10,342 bases of DNA from Parachlorella kessleri (GCA_001598975.1 BBXU01002190.1:1-10342), one strand, 5' to 3'; counted from the stretch's first letter, positions 1 through 8,951 are shown. Notes: a model not told the origin generated them from the letters alone. Numbers and translations are program-made.

Positions 1-302
1 CGCGGGGGGTAGAACTGGGCAGGGAGGGTGGAAGTGCAGCAGGCTCGAGTGGCTGTTGGACTCGGTGCCAATGTGTGGTAGGTAAAGGATGGGTGACCAG
101 CTGACAGGGGAGGCTTACTCGCTAGGGATGTCTCAAAGCCCGCTACTCCACAGCTCCTGGCCACAGACCTGGCCAGCCTCCTGCCCTGGGCAACACCCGG
201 TGGGTACCTTCTTAACAGTTCCTATGACATACAGGTCAGGCACGGCAGGCGCGCTCCCTCACCAGCGCAGTCCCCAATGCACAACAGAGCATGCGAGCGC
301 AC
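1..302 (-). other. Intronic sequence of the PUM3-like gene; next exon not found
   Basis: This stretch follows the donor GTGCGC at 302-297. After exon 6, PUM3 proteins continue with a segment of the type ELYG. I see no open, splice-bounded exon here that encodes it in the needed phase (1). A very short exon near 220 (ELLRR in one frame, between AG and GTACCC) was considered, but it does not fit that phase. The stretch is most simply intron. Confidence 0.5.
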
Positions 303-2542
303 CTGCTGCCATGGCGTTGCGCTGGCGGGAGTCTGCCACCGCCCACAGGTCGTCGATGACGTGGGCGCCGGCAGGGTGGCGCAGCAGCGCAGGCGCCTGG
401 CCCCGGAACTGCTTCAGGATGCCTGCAGCTATACCAGGATGAAGGGGGCAGCCTGAGATACTGGTGATAAGTGAAGTGGTCTGTGGAGGCAGGAGGAGGG
501 GCATTAGAGGGGGTAAGGAGGCAGTGGGGACGGGTGGACGGGAATGAAGGGAGGCTAAGCGGGGGCTGGTAAGGTATGTGCCAGGGGGATCCTGGCACCA
601 AACTGGCAACACTCTTGACTGCCTTTGCTCCACCAAAAGCCGCCATCAGCAGCGACCCGGGAAACCGTCAGACACATGGCAAGGCCCTCTGGTCAATGTG
701 CTTGGGTGTTTCGAGATGTAGCGAGCGGTGTTTCGCCGCTGCAGGGAGGGCCTGGAGGCCGCCCGCAGCACCAGTAAACGCACCGCTGCTCCCCACCCAC
801 GCCACCCCAAAAGGGGGCCGTGAGGGAGCTTGCTGTGAGCAGGGCCATGACCACGGCGGGTCGCTAGGTAGACCACGCCCGGTTTCACATCCCTGCTCGG
901 CAGAACCGGACTACAGTACAGCATCCCCAGCTGTGCCAGCTACTACTCGGCCCTTGCTGACACAGTCCCAAGTCCACAGTGAAACCAACCCCTGGCCTTT
1001 GGCTCTCACACACAATGACCACTGAAACCAACCCCTGGTCCTGGCTCACACACACAACAGTGACCACCCACCTGGTAGCTGCTCCTTGGGCGCCAGGCTG
1101 ATCAGCTTGCTGACCACAAAGTGGCCGTAGGGGCTCTTGGAAAGGTCCAGCAGCTTGGGCTCCACCTCCTTCAGAATGGCAGCACGCTCTGCAACCCAGA
1201 GAAACTCACACTTGGCACCAGAAGGGGACCCCGTCGCTGTGCAGGAAAGCAGACCAGGCCCACCCGCGACTCCTCTGGCCACACAAAACACCAAGCTCGG
1301 ACCACACAAAACACCAAGCTCTAAAAGTATGGCAAGCAGCAAAGCCCTGAGCACAACAGATGCAGCAACCCTACAAGAATGAGTAACGGCAGGCTGGCCG
1401 ACCCACCTTGTGCGCTGCCATGCTTGACACACGCCTGGATGACGCGCGAGGCGGTGTGGGAGGCCGCCAGCTCAGCCACACGCCCTTGCACCTGCGGCCA
1501 GGGCAACCAAGGCCGAGAGGAGGGGTGAGGCGTGACAGGCAGTGGTGCCTCACTGGTTCTAAAGACCGGCTGACCAGGCAGGGAACCACTGCCCCTGTTG
1601 CAACTAGCCAGGGACAAAGAGGACAACAGCAACAGCAGCCAGGTGATTGCTGCGACTTGTAAGACTATTGCATGCCTGGCCACGCAGGGTGACACCAGCA
1701 CAACGGACGGTCCGCAGGGCCAAGCGCAGGAAACTAGGATAACCGGCAGGCGGCAGCAGCACCACTTGTTCCCCCAACCCAGGCAGGCGACATGGCGCAG
1801 CACGCCAGATAGTGCCCTGCTCGCTCACTTCGCACCTTGCGCAGCACTGCAGATATGAGCTTGGAACGTTTGTCAGCGCTGACGTCATGGCGCCTCAGTT
1901 CCTCCCAGAGCCCAACCACCTCCTGCAGGGGTCGACCCAGGGTAGCAGCCACATAGGTGTGTGCACATCCTAGGTGGCAGCGGGGCAGGAAATTTCAGTC
2001 TGCAACGATTGAGCAGCAACGACGGCGTGGCCGGGTGGGTCCCTAAGTGTGGTGAGTGGGTAGCAGGGAGGGCGGAGCCAACCAGGCAAACCCCAGCTCC
2101 CAACCTCCTTCTTTGCAGCGGGACGTTGCCCCTAGACTTACTAAGCAGCTGCCTGCCCACCTGTATTAGCCCAAAGTTCTTTTGGCGTTTAGCCTTCTTC
2201 TCCCTCACAAACTCCTTCTTCTCCTTCCTGGGAGGCACGCATGGGGCGTCACTGGCTTAGCTCCCCGACTGCTATATTTAATGCATGCGGACAATCTAGC
2301 CAAGAAGAAGCCAATAAGCACAGGTACCAACGCAAAGTGTCTCTGAGTCTAGACCACCACATGCATGCAAATCGCAAAGGCTATTCCAGTCTGCAGAATC
2401 ACCTTGATAGATTTGCAGGCACGGGCTTAGGAGCCTGCTTATCCTTTCCAAGTTTGGCTCGCTTCGGGGGGGAGTCCTCTTGCGATGGAGTCCGCCTCTT
2501 TTTTGATGCCTCCTTCGCCTTTCCCTCGCTCTGCTTGGCCAT
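303..2542 (-). CDS. PUM3: PUM3/APUM24-type (Puf6) nucleolar PUF-repeat protein, 5' part, six exons, cut by left edge
   Basis: Exons on the minus strand are 2542-2403, 2227-2161, 1922-1836, 1491-1407, 1188-1072 and 422-303. All introns are GT-AG and all phases agree (2,0,0,1,1, then open phase 1), giving about 205 residues. The start is the first Met after an in-frame TAA at 2578-2576. Residues 14-31 form a Lys/Arg-rich, bipartite-like nuclear signal (SKKRR, then PKRAKLG). A basic stretch ending RQKNFGLIQ follows, then LWEELRRHDVS, PUF-type helices ASRVIQACVKHGSAQER and LSKSPYGHFVVSKLI, and FRGQAPALLRHPAGAHVI. These match in order and spacing the start of the human PUM3 / plant APUM24 PUF domain as I remember it. 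Family members are nucleolar RNA-binding proteins needed for pre-rRNA (ITS2) processing and 60S assembly; that role is known for the family, not shown here. The rest of the repeats and the C-terminal domain should lie left of the window. Intron 1 has a weak donor (GTGATT). Confidence 0.88.
423..1071 (-). other. Long intron 5 of the PUM3-like gene (649 nt)
   Basis: The donor is GTGGGT at 1071 and the acceptor GCTGCAG ends at 423. The flanking protein reads PKEQLP-G-ILKQFRG across the junction with no gap against the family, so no exon is missing inside. Apart from the 43-bp repeat near 978-1066 I see no RNA gene or further coding segment in it. Confidence 0.75.
978..1066. repeat. Two-copy tandem repeat, period about 43 bp, in PUM3 intron 5
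   Basis: GAAACCAACCCCTGG occurs at 981 and again at 1024. Each copy is followed by a similar GGCTC...ACACACA tract and TGACCAC, so the repeat spans about two 43-bp units with small indels. It lies at the 5' end of the 649-nt intron 1071-423, right after the donor in transcript orientation. Confidence 0.8.
1280..1325. repeat. Two-copy 23-bp tandem repeat in PUM3 intron 4
   Basis: The 19-nt string CACACAAAACACCAAGCTC begins at 1280 and again at 1303, an exact period of 23 bp. It lies inside the minus-strand intron 1406-1189. Confidence 0.85.
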
Positions 2543-2954
2543 TTTGATATGATATTTATATGCTTCAATGAAAAATTAATACCCACTCGAGCATCGGAAT
2601 GGAGCCGGGCAGAATGTTGTACCGCCTTGCACGGCAATCTTGGTCATGATGCATGGGTTTGCTGTTAAGGTCTGCAACCGATGGGGGCATTATGTCTCGT
2701 CAAGCGGTTTACGATCTTTGGACATGTCGTTGTCAGCTACTTCCGCCTTCTCTTTTTCAGCAGTACCCTATACTCGACGTGGCAACTTGCCCTACAACTT
2801 CCAAGCCCAGTAGTCATGGATCCCATGTGGCTGGTTTGAGATCTTCCTGGCTAGATGGGGGCTCTGCATTGCGTGTAAAAAACCTCCGTGTAGCAGTACC
2901 TCCCGGGTGCCATGCCCTTGGTATGAGAGGCCTTGACCTACCCACCTCAAAGCT
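2543..2954. promoter_or_regulatory. Shared divergent upstream region of the PUM3-like and receptor-kinase genes
   Basis: The two start codons face away from each other with 412 bp between them, so both promoters and 5' leaders must sit here unless extra 5' exons exist. The part beside PUM3 is AT-rich (about 2541-2580). The kinase side has a pyrimidine-rich tract ending TCTTTTTCAG at 2751-2760, a good acceptor for a possible 5'-leader intron. ACGTGGC, a G-box/ABRE-like core, lies at 2777-2783. None of these elements is proven functional by sequence alone. Confidence 0.5.
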
Positions 2955-3029
2955 ATGAGCCCCAGCCTAGCCCACCTCGCTGCTGTGGCCTGCCTGGTGG
3001 CTTGCCTGGTGGGAGGCGTGGTCTGGTCG
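2955..3029 (+). other. Predicted signal peptide of the receptor kinase
   Basis: Residues 1-25 hold a short polar start followed by a hydrophobic core (AAVACLVACLVGGVVW) and then a Ser/Thr stretch, the usual shape of a secretory signal peptide. With the internal span at 419-444 this predicts a type I membrane protein. The exact cleavage site is not determined. Confidence 0.75.
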
Positions 3030-6000
3030 ACCAGCAGCACCACGCCCGGTCAGCCAGGGGCCTCGTCACGGAATCGCAAGCTGACGCAGCTGCTGTTCCC
3101 TTGGCAGCTGAACCCCAGCTTGAACCCAGCCCCAGCAGTGATTACTGTGCCCTTGGTGAACCAGCAGGTGCCCTTTCCCAGCATTGTGGTTCAGCCCGCT
3201 GCCAGCACACTTGCCCCAGCATCCCTGCCACGGCCTGTCCCTGCCATTATTACGCCGCCTTCATTTCCAGACTCTCTCTCGTTCTTGGGCCCAGACCCCA
3301 GCAATCCCCAGCTCCTTGGCGCCTATGGCACGCAGAGCCCTGCTGCGACAGACCCACCAGTTGGTGCACCAGCAAGCAGTGGCTACACCGGCAGCCCACC
3401 AGCCATGGGAGAGGAGGGTGGTAGCAGTTTGACCAGCTACATCAGCCAGGCGTCAGGTAGTAACAGCGGGGGCGGTGGGATTGGCGGCGGTGGGGGTAGC
3501 AGCAGCGGCGACCCTAACCGCAGCAACTCTGGGAGCAGCAGCCCTGTTAGCGCTTCCGGCAGCCCAGGGCAGGATCCCTCCGACATGGAGATCATCGTCG
3601 TCACCCCCAACGGCAACATCACCCTGCCAGGTGTGCGCCTCAAGAAGGGTGCTGCGGCGGCCATAGACGCTGCCCTCACGCAGCAGGCGCAGCAGGCAGC
3701 GGTAGCAGGCCCGCCTCTGGTGCTGGCGATGACGTCCCCCAGCCAGCTGCTGGTGCAGCCTCAAGGAACTGCAACGCAGCCACAACAGCCAGAGCTTCCA
3801 CCACCAAGCCCTGAACCCTCGCCCAACGTCTCCCTAGCCGACACCATGCCTGCCTCTCCTGGCAGCCCCGTCCCAGGGCAGCTTCCTTCGGCTGCTGCGC
3901 AGCCTCTGCCATCCCCCAGCCCTGGCAACAGCTCCTCCTCACCATCGCCCTCCGAGCCGCCACCTCTGGATGGGCCTCCATGGCTTCGTGACTCCATATC
4001 CAAAGACGCAGCGGAGCCGCTGCCAGAACCGCCGCCTGCCTTGGGCCGGTCGGCAGTCAATGGCAGCCTGCTTCCCCTGCCTCTGCACCCCGGAGAGGGC
4101 AGGCGGCCCCCGCCCCTCAATGGCTCCGCGCTTGATGCTGAGCGGCGGGTGATTGACAACCTCCCTGATGACCAAGGCAGCACAAAGAAGAGCAGCGGCC
4201 TCAGCGATGCCGTTGTAATTGCCATCGCAGGCAAGCGCGCGGAGCATTCTGCTGCTTAGGTGAAGCGATGCGTGAGGGAAACTGTTGTGCATGGTGCCTC
4301 TTGTCAGACTGTCGGGATGCTTTCTCCAACGGTCGCACATAGAGAGTAGGTACGGAAGCAGGAATTAGCATGGGGGCGCAGTGAAGTCGAGCAACCCATT
4401 GCTGCTGGCTACCACTGCTGGCTTGGGCCCTGCCTAATGTTAGAGTGGACACAGACTCTTGGCTATGTTCACCCATAATGGCTATGTTTGGTTATAATGC
4501 ATGGGAATGAAGTCAGATTAAACAATGAGACCTGCTGGTTACCACTGCTGGCTTGGCTCCTGCCTAGTGCTAGATTGGACATGGACACTTGGCTATGTTC
4601 TACCATAATGGCTCTGTTGTGTTGCAATGCAGTGGTAGCCAGCGTGGGTGGAGCGGGCGTGGCTGCACTGGGCACCTTCCTGCTCATGCGCCGCTACCGA
4701 CGCACGCGGCACAGCCACCATGACCAGGAGGCAGCTGCAGGGGCAGGGGCAGCAGGGCAGGGCGCTGGTGGTGGTGGCGCTGCAGGCACAGCAGCAGCCG
4801 GCGGGCAGCAAAGCAGAAGTGGGGCAGCATGGGGGGGCCTGCCAGCCAAGTTGCTACAGCTCACCAAGCTGCAGGGCAGCGAGTCTGCCGCCAAACCAAC
4901 TGCAGCAGCAGCAGCAGAGAAGGCTCAGCCGGAGGTGGGCAGTGCGGACATGCTGAGCCCGCTGTCCTCGCTGGGCAGCGACATGGGCTCGCCCAAGCTG
5001 GACTGCGGGGCAGCAGCGTTTTCTAGCCTGGGAGGCGCATCCTCCTCCTGGCATTCTACCGACAGGCAGCGGCACGGGGCGGTGGCAGTGGCAGTGGCTG
5101 GGGCAGGGCTACGGGGAGCTGTAGGCGGCAGTGGCAAGGGCAGCTGTAGGGAGTTTTCGCCGGGATCAGACTCGGACCCCCCACCCCCTGGCAGCCCACC
5201 TGTGCTGGCGGCAGGCTGGGCTCCCTCCAGCAGGGGCCCCAGCAGAGCCCCCAGCCAGCAGGCAGAGGCCAGCCTTGAAGTGGGCCCCGGCTTGGGAGCC
5301 CACGGCAGCAGCGGGGGGAGCCAGGTGGAGGCGCAGCAAGGGCAGCAGGGGCAGCATGACGGAGGCGCTACCTACAACCCGCTGTTTCAGGGAGTGCCCT
5401 CGCTGCCAGCCTGGTTCAGCGGGGAGATCCGCCCGGAGCAGGTGCAGATTCTGGCGAGAAGGGACGGCGTGCCCTGGATGCTGGGGCGGGGCGCCTGCGG
5501 CACGGTGAGCGCTGGTCCAGTACTTTAGTCGACGGTGTACTGCCACCTGACCATGGTGCCGGGGGTCCCTTAGAAGTGCAGGTGGCAATGAGCCGCGCTG
5601 TAGGCACCAGGAAGGCATTGCTCGCCAGTGTCATCATGGGTGATGCTTCTGATAGGCAGAAGGCACCCTTCAGCATGTTGCGCTGTCCATGCGACGTATA
5701 ATGCTACTCTGTTAAAGGCACGCCTGTACGATCCAGTTGAGCCCAGCTCCGCAGCATATTATGCATGCATACCTCGTGCCAACAAAACCTTCTTGTCCTC
5801 AGCCTATCGAGTTCACTTGTATGTGTGCATGCATGCAGGTCTACAAGGGGCTGTTTGACGGGGTACAGCCCGTGGCAGTAAAGGTGGTGCAGGGCGTTTC
5901 AGAGCAACGCATGCGGGACGCATTCCTGAGAGAGGTGAGCGTAGTCGTGCCTACACCCTAGAATGGGTGTTTCAGTTGCCTGGCTGCTTTCTCGATATAT

Positions 6001-8732
6001 GGCCGATGCCACTTGGAGGTTGGGACTGGTGGGGTCAGCAGGTGTAAACATGCGTAGGTGTTGAGCACGCTAACCGTGCTCTCAGTTTGTGAGATCCTGC
6101 CAGGAACACCCCCTTCCTCTTGGTTGATGCTGGTTCGCTTCAGCTGTTTCGCCTCTGCCCTGACTCACCCTTGTCCACCCTGTCCTGCTTCTCATGCTGG
6201 GCCACCCGCTGTGCGCTGCCCGCAGGTGCTGCTGCTGCGTGGCTGCCGCGACCGCAACGTGGTGCAGTTTATCGGGGCCTGCCTGTCGGGGCCGCATGGG
6301 GGGCCCGGGGGGCCCCGGGAGGGGGATCCCGGCCAGGAGGGGGAGGCGATGCTGGTGACTGAGTTCATGGAGGTGAGGTATCGCAAGGTATTACCATATC
6401 AGCATCTATTGATGTCGATGGCATACCAAGAGTTTTTAATGTTGACACCATGGGAGTCTAGGACTTCTTAATACGTGCGCGCCAGGTGGTGTGTGGTAGA
6501 CTGATGCAGTCCTGATGGCCAGTGGCATTGGCTACACGGTGACATCAGCACAGCTATCGTGCATGGTGTGCCCTTTAGCCATATGCCCCTTCTGCAGCCA
6601 CACGCACTGTATGCGTAGCATGCCAGCCCCTCAATATCACACCAACTACCCAAAAGCCGCCTGCTGTTCACTTGGCCCGCAGCTGGGGGATCTGTGGAAG
6701 CTTGTGCCCCTGCGTGGCGCCTCCGGTCAGCGTGTGTTTGGCTGGCACGGCCGCGGCAGGCGCGTTGCCCTGGACGTGGCCCGTGGCCTGCACTACCTCC
6801 ACTCCCGTAAGGTGGTGCACCTGGACCTCAAGAGGTGAGGGATGTTTTGACCGAGCACCCGGCTGAGAGCCTGCCTGGATCGGTAGGTGGGCGGGCTGGC
6901 GGGCGGCGGGCGGTCTGTCCAGGCTGGGTGGACGCAGCATACGTCAGCCACCCATGGCTGGGGCCTGTTGGTAGGGATCGAGCCATGCCTGGCAGACGTG
7001 CGCTGCCCCACTGCAGTGGCCCTCCTGAGGAAGAGTGCTTGGTGGTCCTCCCTGCGGTCCCCACACCTCAGCAGCGCAGGTGCCAGGTTTGACAGGGAGC
7101 CACCACCCCACCTGGCAGCTGCCACCCACCTTGTCCACTCCCATCCTTATTACATTGCATTACCCACATATAACGTCCACGGAGCCAGCAGAAGTCATGG
7201 GGCGGAGACTAGCATGAAGCGAAATCATTGTCCATATCTCTTGCTCCCACCTCCGCAGCGCCAACATCCTCATTGCCCGTAGCGGCACCGCCAAGCTGGC
7301 AGATGTGGGGTTCAGCCGCGTGCTGAGTCAGAGCCACCTGTCCTTCTCGGGCGCCGGCGCCTACGGCACCTTCCCCTGGAGCGCGCCCGAGGTGCTGCAG
7401 GGGCAGCGCGCCACCGGGCGCAGCGACATCTACTCATGGGGGGTAAGCCAGCCCACGGGGAGCTGCTCGCTCGTGGTGGGAATAAGAGAAAGGAAAGGGG
7501 AAAAACTCGATGCTGGTGGCATGCGCTGCATTCGTACAAAAAGTTCGCCACACGCTTGAGTTGCTTTGGCTGATGAAGGATGACCAAAGCTGGGCAGGGC
7601 TTCCATGATGCGTCGAGCACGCCCAGCAGGTGCAGCAAGGCTCATTTCAGCCCGCTCATGTTCAGTGCTTGATGTATTCCCAGCTCTCAGGAGGCGGCAT
7701 CTGAGAGCTGGGAGCAATGCTGCACTGCCGTGGGCGCAGGTGGTGTTGTGGGAGATCGCAACAGGGCTGACGCCTGTTAGGGGCGACATGCGGGACTTGC
7801 GGTGAGTCACTGATGAGGACTGCCAGCTCCCTGGAGGCAATCACTATGGGGATCTGAGGCTTCAAACAACGTGCCTGTGGTTATCAGGCTGTCTCATGGT
7901 AAAGGGGCACTGGTTAAGTCATATGGAAGGATGTGGCAATACCTGGGAATGCACTGTCACACAAACGCAGTGGTCACAACTGCCAGGGAACAGTAGCCTG
8001 CATCAGAGTGATGCATGAGCCAACGCGCTGCACAGCTTGTATTGCTGGCAAACCCAGCCCAGGGCTGCATAGGTCACCTAAGCCGAGGTGGTCCTTGAGG
8101 TGGTCCTCCTTTCCTTGTATGAGACATGCGCGCTGGGAGCATGCAGGGTGCCTGAGGAGTGCCCTGCTGAGGTGGCGGACCTGTACCGCCGCTGTACGGC
8201 ACCAGAGCCAGCCAGCCGGCCCACCGCCAGGGAGGTGGTGGGGGTACTGCAGCAGCTGGAGGAGGGCGGGGGCGGGGGCGGGGGCGGTACAAGTGAAGGG
8301 CACGGCATCAGCAGGAATCCAGGCAGCGGCGAGGAGGGGCAAGGAGCTGGTGGCGGCAGCAGGCAGGGCTGCGGCAGTGAGGGGCAGCTGCCACAGCCAG
8401 GTAGCTGCCAACAGCCGCCACAGCAGGAGGAGCAGCGGCAGCAGCCGCAGTCGGCTGCTGGGCCAGCTGGAGGGACTGCAGCAGGGGACGAGGGGAGCGT
8501 GGGAGCAGCTGCGGAGCACAGCAACTCCCAGCTATTGTCAACAGTACCCCCATGGGCATGGCCAGCCGAAGGTGCTGAGATGGCTCCAAGCCAGTCACGC
8601 CCAGCTGAGAAGGGCACTGTCAGAGGCCCGGCCGCTGCCGGGGAAGGAGCCGACAGGGAGTTGGCAGGGGATGATGCCAAAGCGGCACTGGCGGCTGCAT
8701 GGGCTGCGGCAGCTGGTGTCCACATCAGCTGA
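2955..8732 (+). CDS. Receptor-like TKL-type protein kinase with signal peptide, Pro/Ser-rich ectodomain and one membrane span
   Basis: Eight exons: 2955-4230, 4633-5504, 5839-5934, 6226-6372, 6683-6834, 7259-7442, 7740-7801 and 8147-8732. Phases agree at every junction (1,0,0,0,2,0,2), giving about 1124 residues. The start is the first Met after an in-frame TGA at 2934. Order: signal peptide (1-25), Pro/Ser-rich ectodomain with six N-glycosylation sequons, membrane span 419-444, basic stop-transfer MRRYRR, low-complexity linker, kinase domain about 703-967 and a Gln/Gly/Ala tail. Kinase marks: LGRGACGTVYKG (709-720), VAVK with Lys731, helix-C Glu748, NVVQFIGACL, HLDLKSAN (Asp845, Asn850), DVG (863-865), SAPE (Glu892), SDIYSWG, and RPT (Arg954). 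All catalytic residues are present, so activity is expected, probably Ser/Thr or dual specificity. It likely sits in the plasma membrane with the ectodomain facing the wall. The ligand and target are unknown. All introns are GT-AG except the first, which appears to be GC-AG. Confidence 0.88.
4231..4632 (+). other. Intron 1 of the receptor kinase, apparent GC-AG type
   Basis: The only junction I found that keeps the reading frame and completes the membrane span uses the donor CGCAG|GCAAGC and the acceptor AATGCAG|TGG. GC-AG introns are a known minor class with a strong donor match, as here (AG|GCAAG). The GT at 4259 lies just past the in-frame TAG at 4257-4259 and cannot serve. The GT pairs at 4212 and 4215 cut out part of the span and do not join in frame to the acceptor at 4632. 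Confidence 0.75.
4366..4632. repeat. Two-copy tandem duplication of about 130 bp ending at the exon 2 acceptor
   Basis: Positions 4401-4500 align without gaps to 4531-4630. By hand count about 83 of 100 positions match, including ACCACTGCTGGCTTGG and GGCTATGTTC. Similarity seems to extend further upstream with small gaps (GCATGGG at 4369 and 4499). The second copy carries the acceptor AATGCAG at its end; the first copy has AATGCAT at the same place. Confidence 0.85.
5463..8260 (+). other. Protein kinase catalytic domain (exons 2-8), TKL type
   Basis: The domain starts near VQILARRDGVPWMLGRG, a lead-in I associate with algal TKL kinases. N-lobe: glycine-rich loop 709-716, Lys731, Glu748. The beta4-beta5 loop carries a Gly/Pro-rich insert of about 20 residues (about 769-789) before AMLVTEFME. 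C-lobe: LGDLWKLV, VALDVARGLHYLHSRKVVHLDLKSANIL, LADVGFSR, GTFPWSAPEVL, SDIYSWGVVLWEIATGLTPVRG and LYRRCTAPEPASRPTAREVV. HLD replaces HRD and DVG replaces DFG, but the catalytic Asp and metal-binding Asp are both kept. The alternative of an RLK/Pelle-family kinase is less likely, because FIGACL and VVHLDLKS are TKL-like. Confidence 0.85.
7678..7713. repeat. Perfect 13-bp inverted repeat (hairpin) in kinase intron 6
   Basis: TCCCAGCTCTCAG at 7678-7690 is the exact reverse complement of 7701-7713, with a 10-nt loop (7691-7700). The hairpin ends 26 nt before the last base of the acceptor at 7739 and lies in the intron 7443-7739. Confidence 0.9.
8264..8284 (+). repeat. G-run repeat encoding poly-Gly; G-quadruplex motif
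   Basis: Four G-runs of 3, 5, 5 and 5 bases, each separated by one C, lie in exon 8. They encode most of a run of eight glycines (about residues 970-977) just after the kinase domain. The pattern meets the usual G-quadruplex rule with one-base loops on the coding strand. Confidence 0.8.
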
Positions 8733-8951
8733 GCGCTCGATTGAATAAGGCCAAGCTAGGCTGGGCAAGGCCCTCTGTCTACCCCTTAAGGGGCGGGTTG
8801 TTCCAAGCGTGGTGATCAGGGTGCAGGACAGCAGCGGTGGGCATGCCTGGTAAAGCTAGCCTTTTGGGAAGGCTGGGGTGAGTTGTAGGGGTGCTGTTGG
8901 CTGCGGTCTGGGGGCCCACACAGCATGCCTCTGTATTGATGGGGGGACTGT

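Larger units (their letters stand above)
4209..4688 (+). other. Transmembrane segment encoded across intron 1 (residues 419-444)
   Basis: Exon 1 ends with the codons for AVVIAIA. Exon 2 continues VVASVGGAGVAALGTFLLM, followed by RRYRR. Joined, these give about 26 uncharged residues ended by a basic stop-transfer cluster, a clear single span. Neither half alone is long enough. The split Val codon (G from 4230 plus TG from 4633) sits inside the span. Confidence 0.85.

Noticed and set aside
576..1025. 149-codon plus-strand open frame
   Set aside because: It lies inside PUM3 intron 5 on the opposite strand and has no motif or coding character.
2359..2371. ATGCATGCAAAT octamer-like string
   Set aside because: It lies in PUM3 intron 1, and ATGCATGC-type strings recur by chance elsewhere in this window (for example near the acceptor at 5838).
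2552..2562. TATA-like sequence (CATATAAATATC on the minus strand) upstream of the PUM3-like start
   Set aside because: It lies only about 10-20 bp before the ATG, so a start site 25-30 bp downstream would fall inside the coding sequence. It is more likely an AT-rich leader.
4488..4632. Exon 2 frame open upstream to an ATG at 4488, suggesting a separate gene starting there
   Set aside because: The stretch is the second copy of the intronic 130-bp duplication, and the membrane span is complete only when exon 1 is joined at 4633.
7571..7704. Possible C/D-box snoRNA in kinase intron 6 (TGATGA at 7571, CTGA at 7701)
   Set aside because: The spacing is long for this class, no terminal stem brackets the boxes, and the CTGA is part of the 13-bp hairpin.
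8078..8725. 215-codon minus-strand open frame opposite kinase exon 8
   Set aside because: It is a shadow of the GC-rich Gln/Gly/Ala tail on the plus strand; the plus-strand frame carries the conserved end of the kinase domain.
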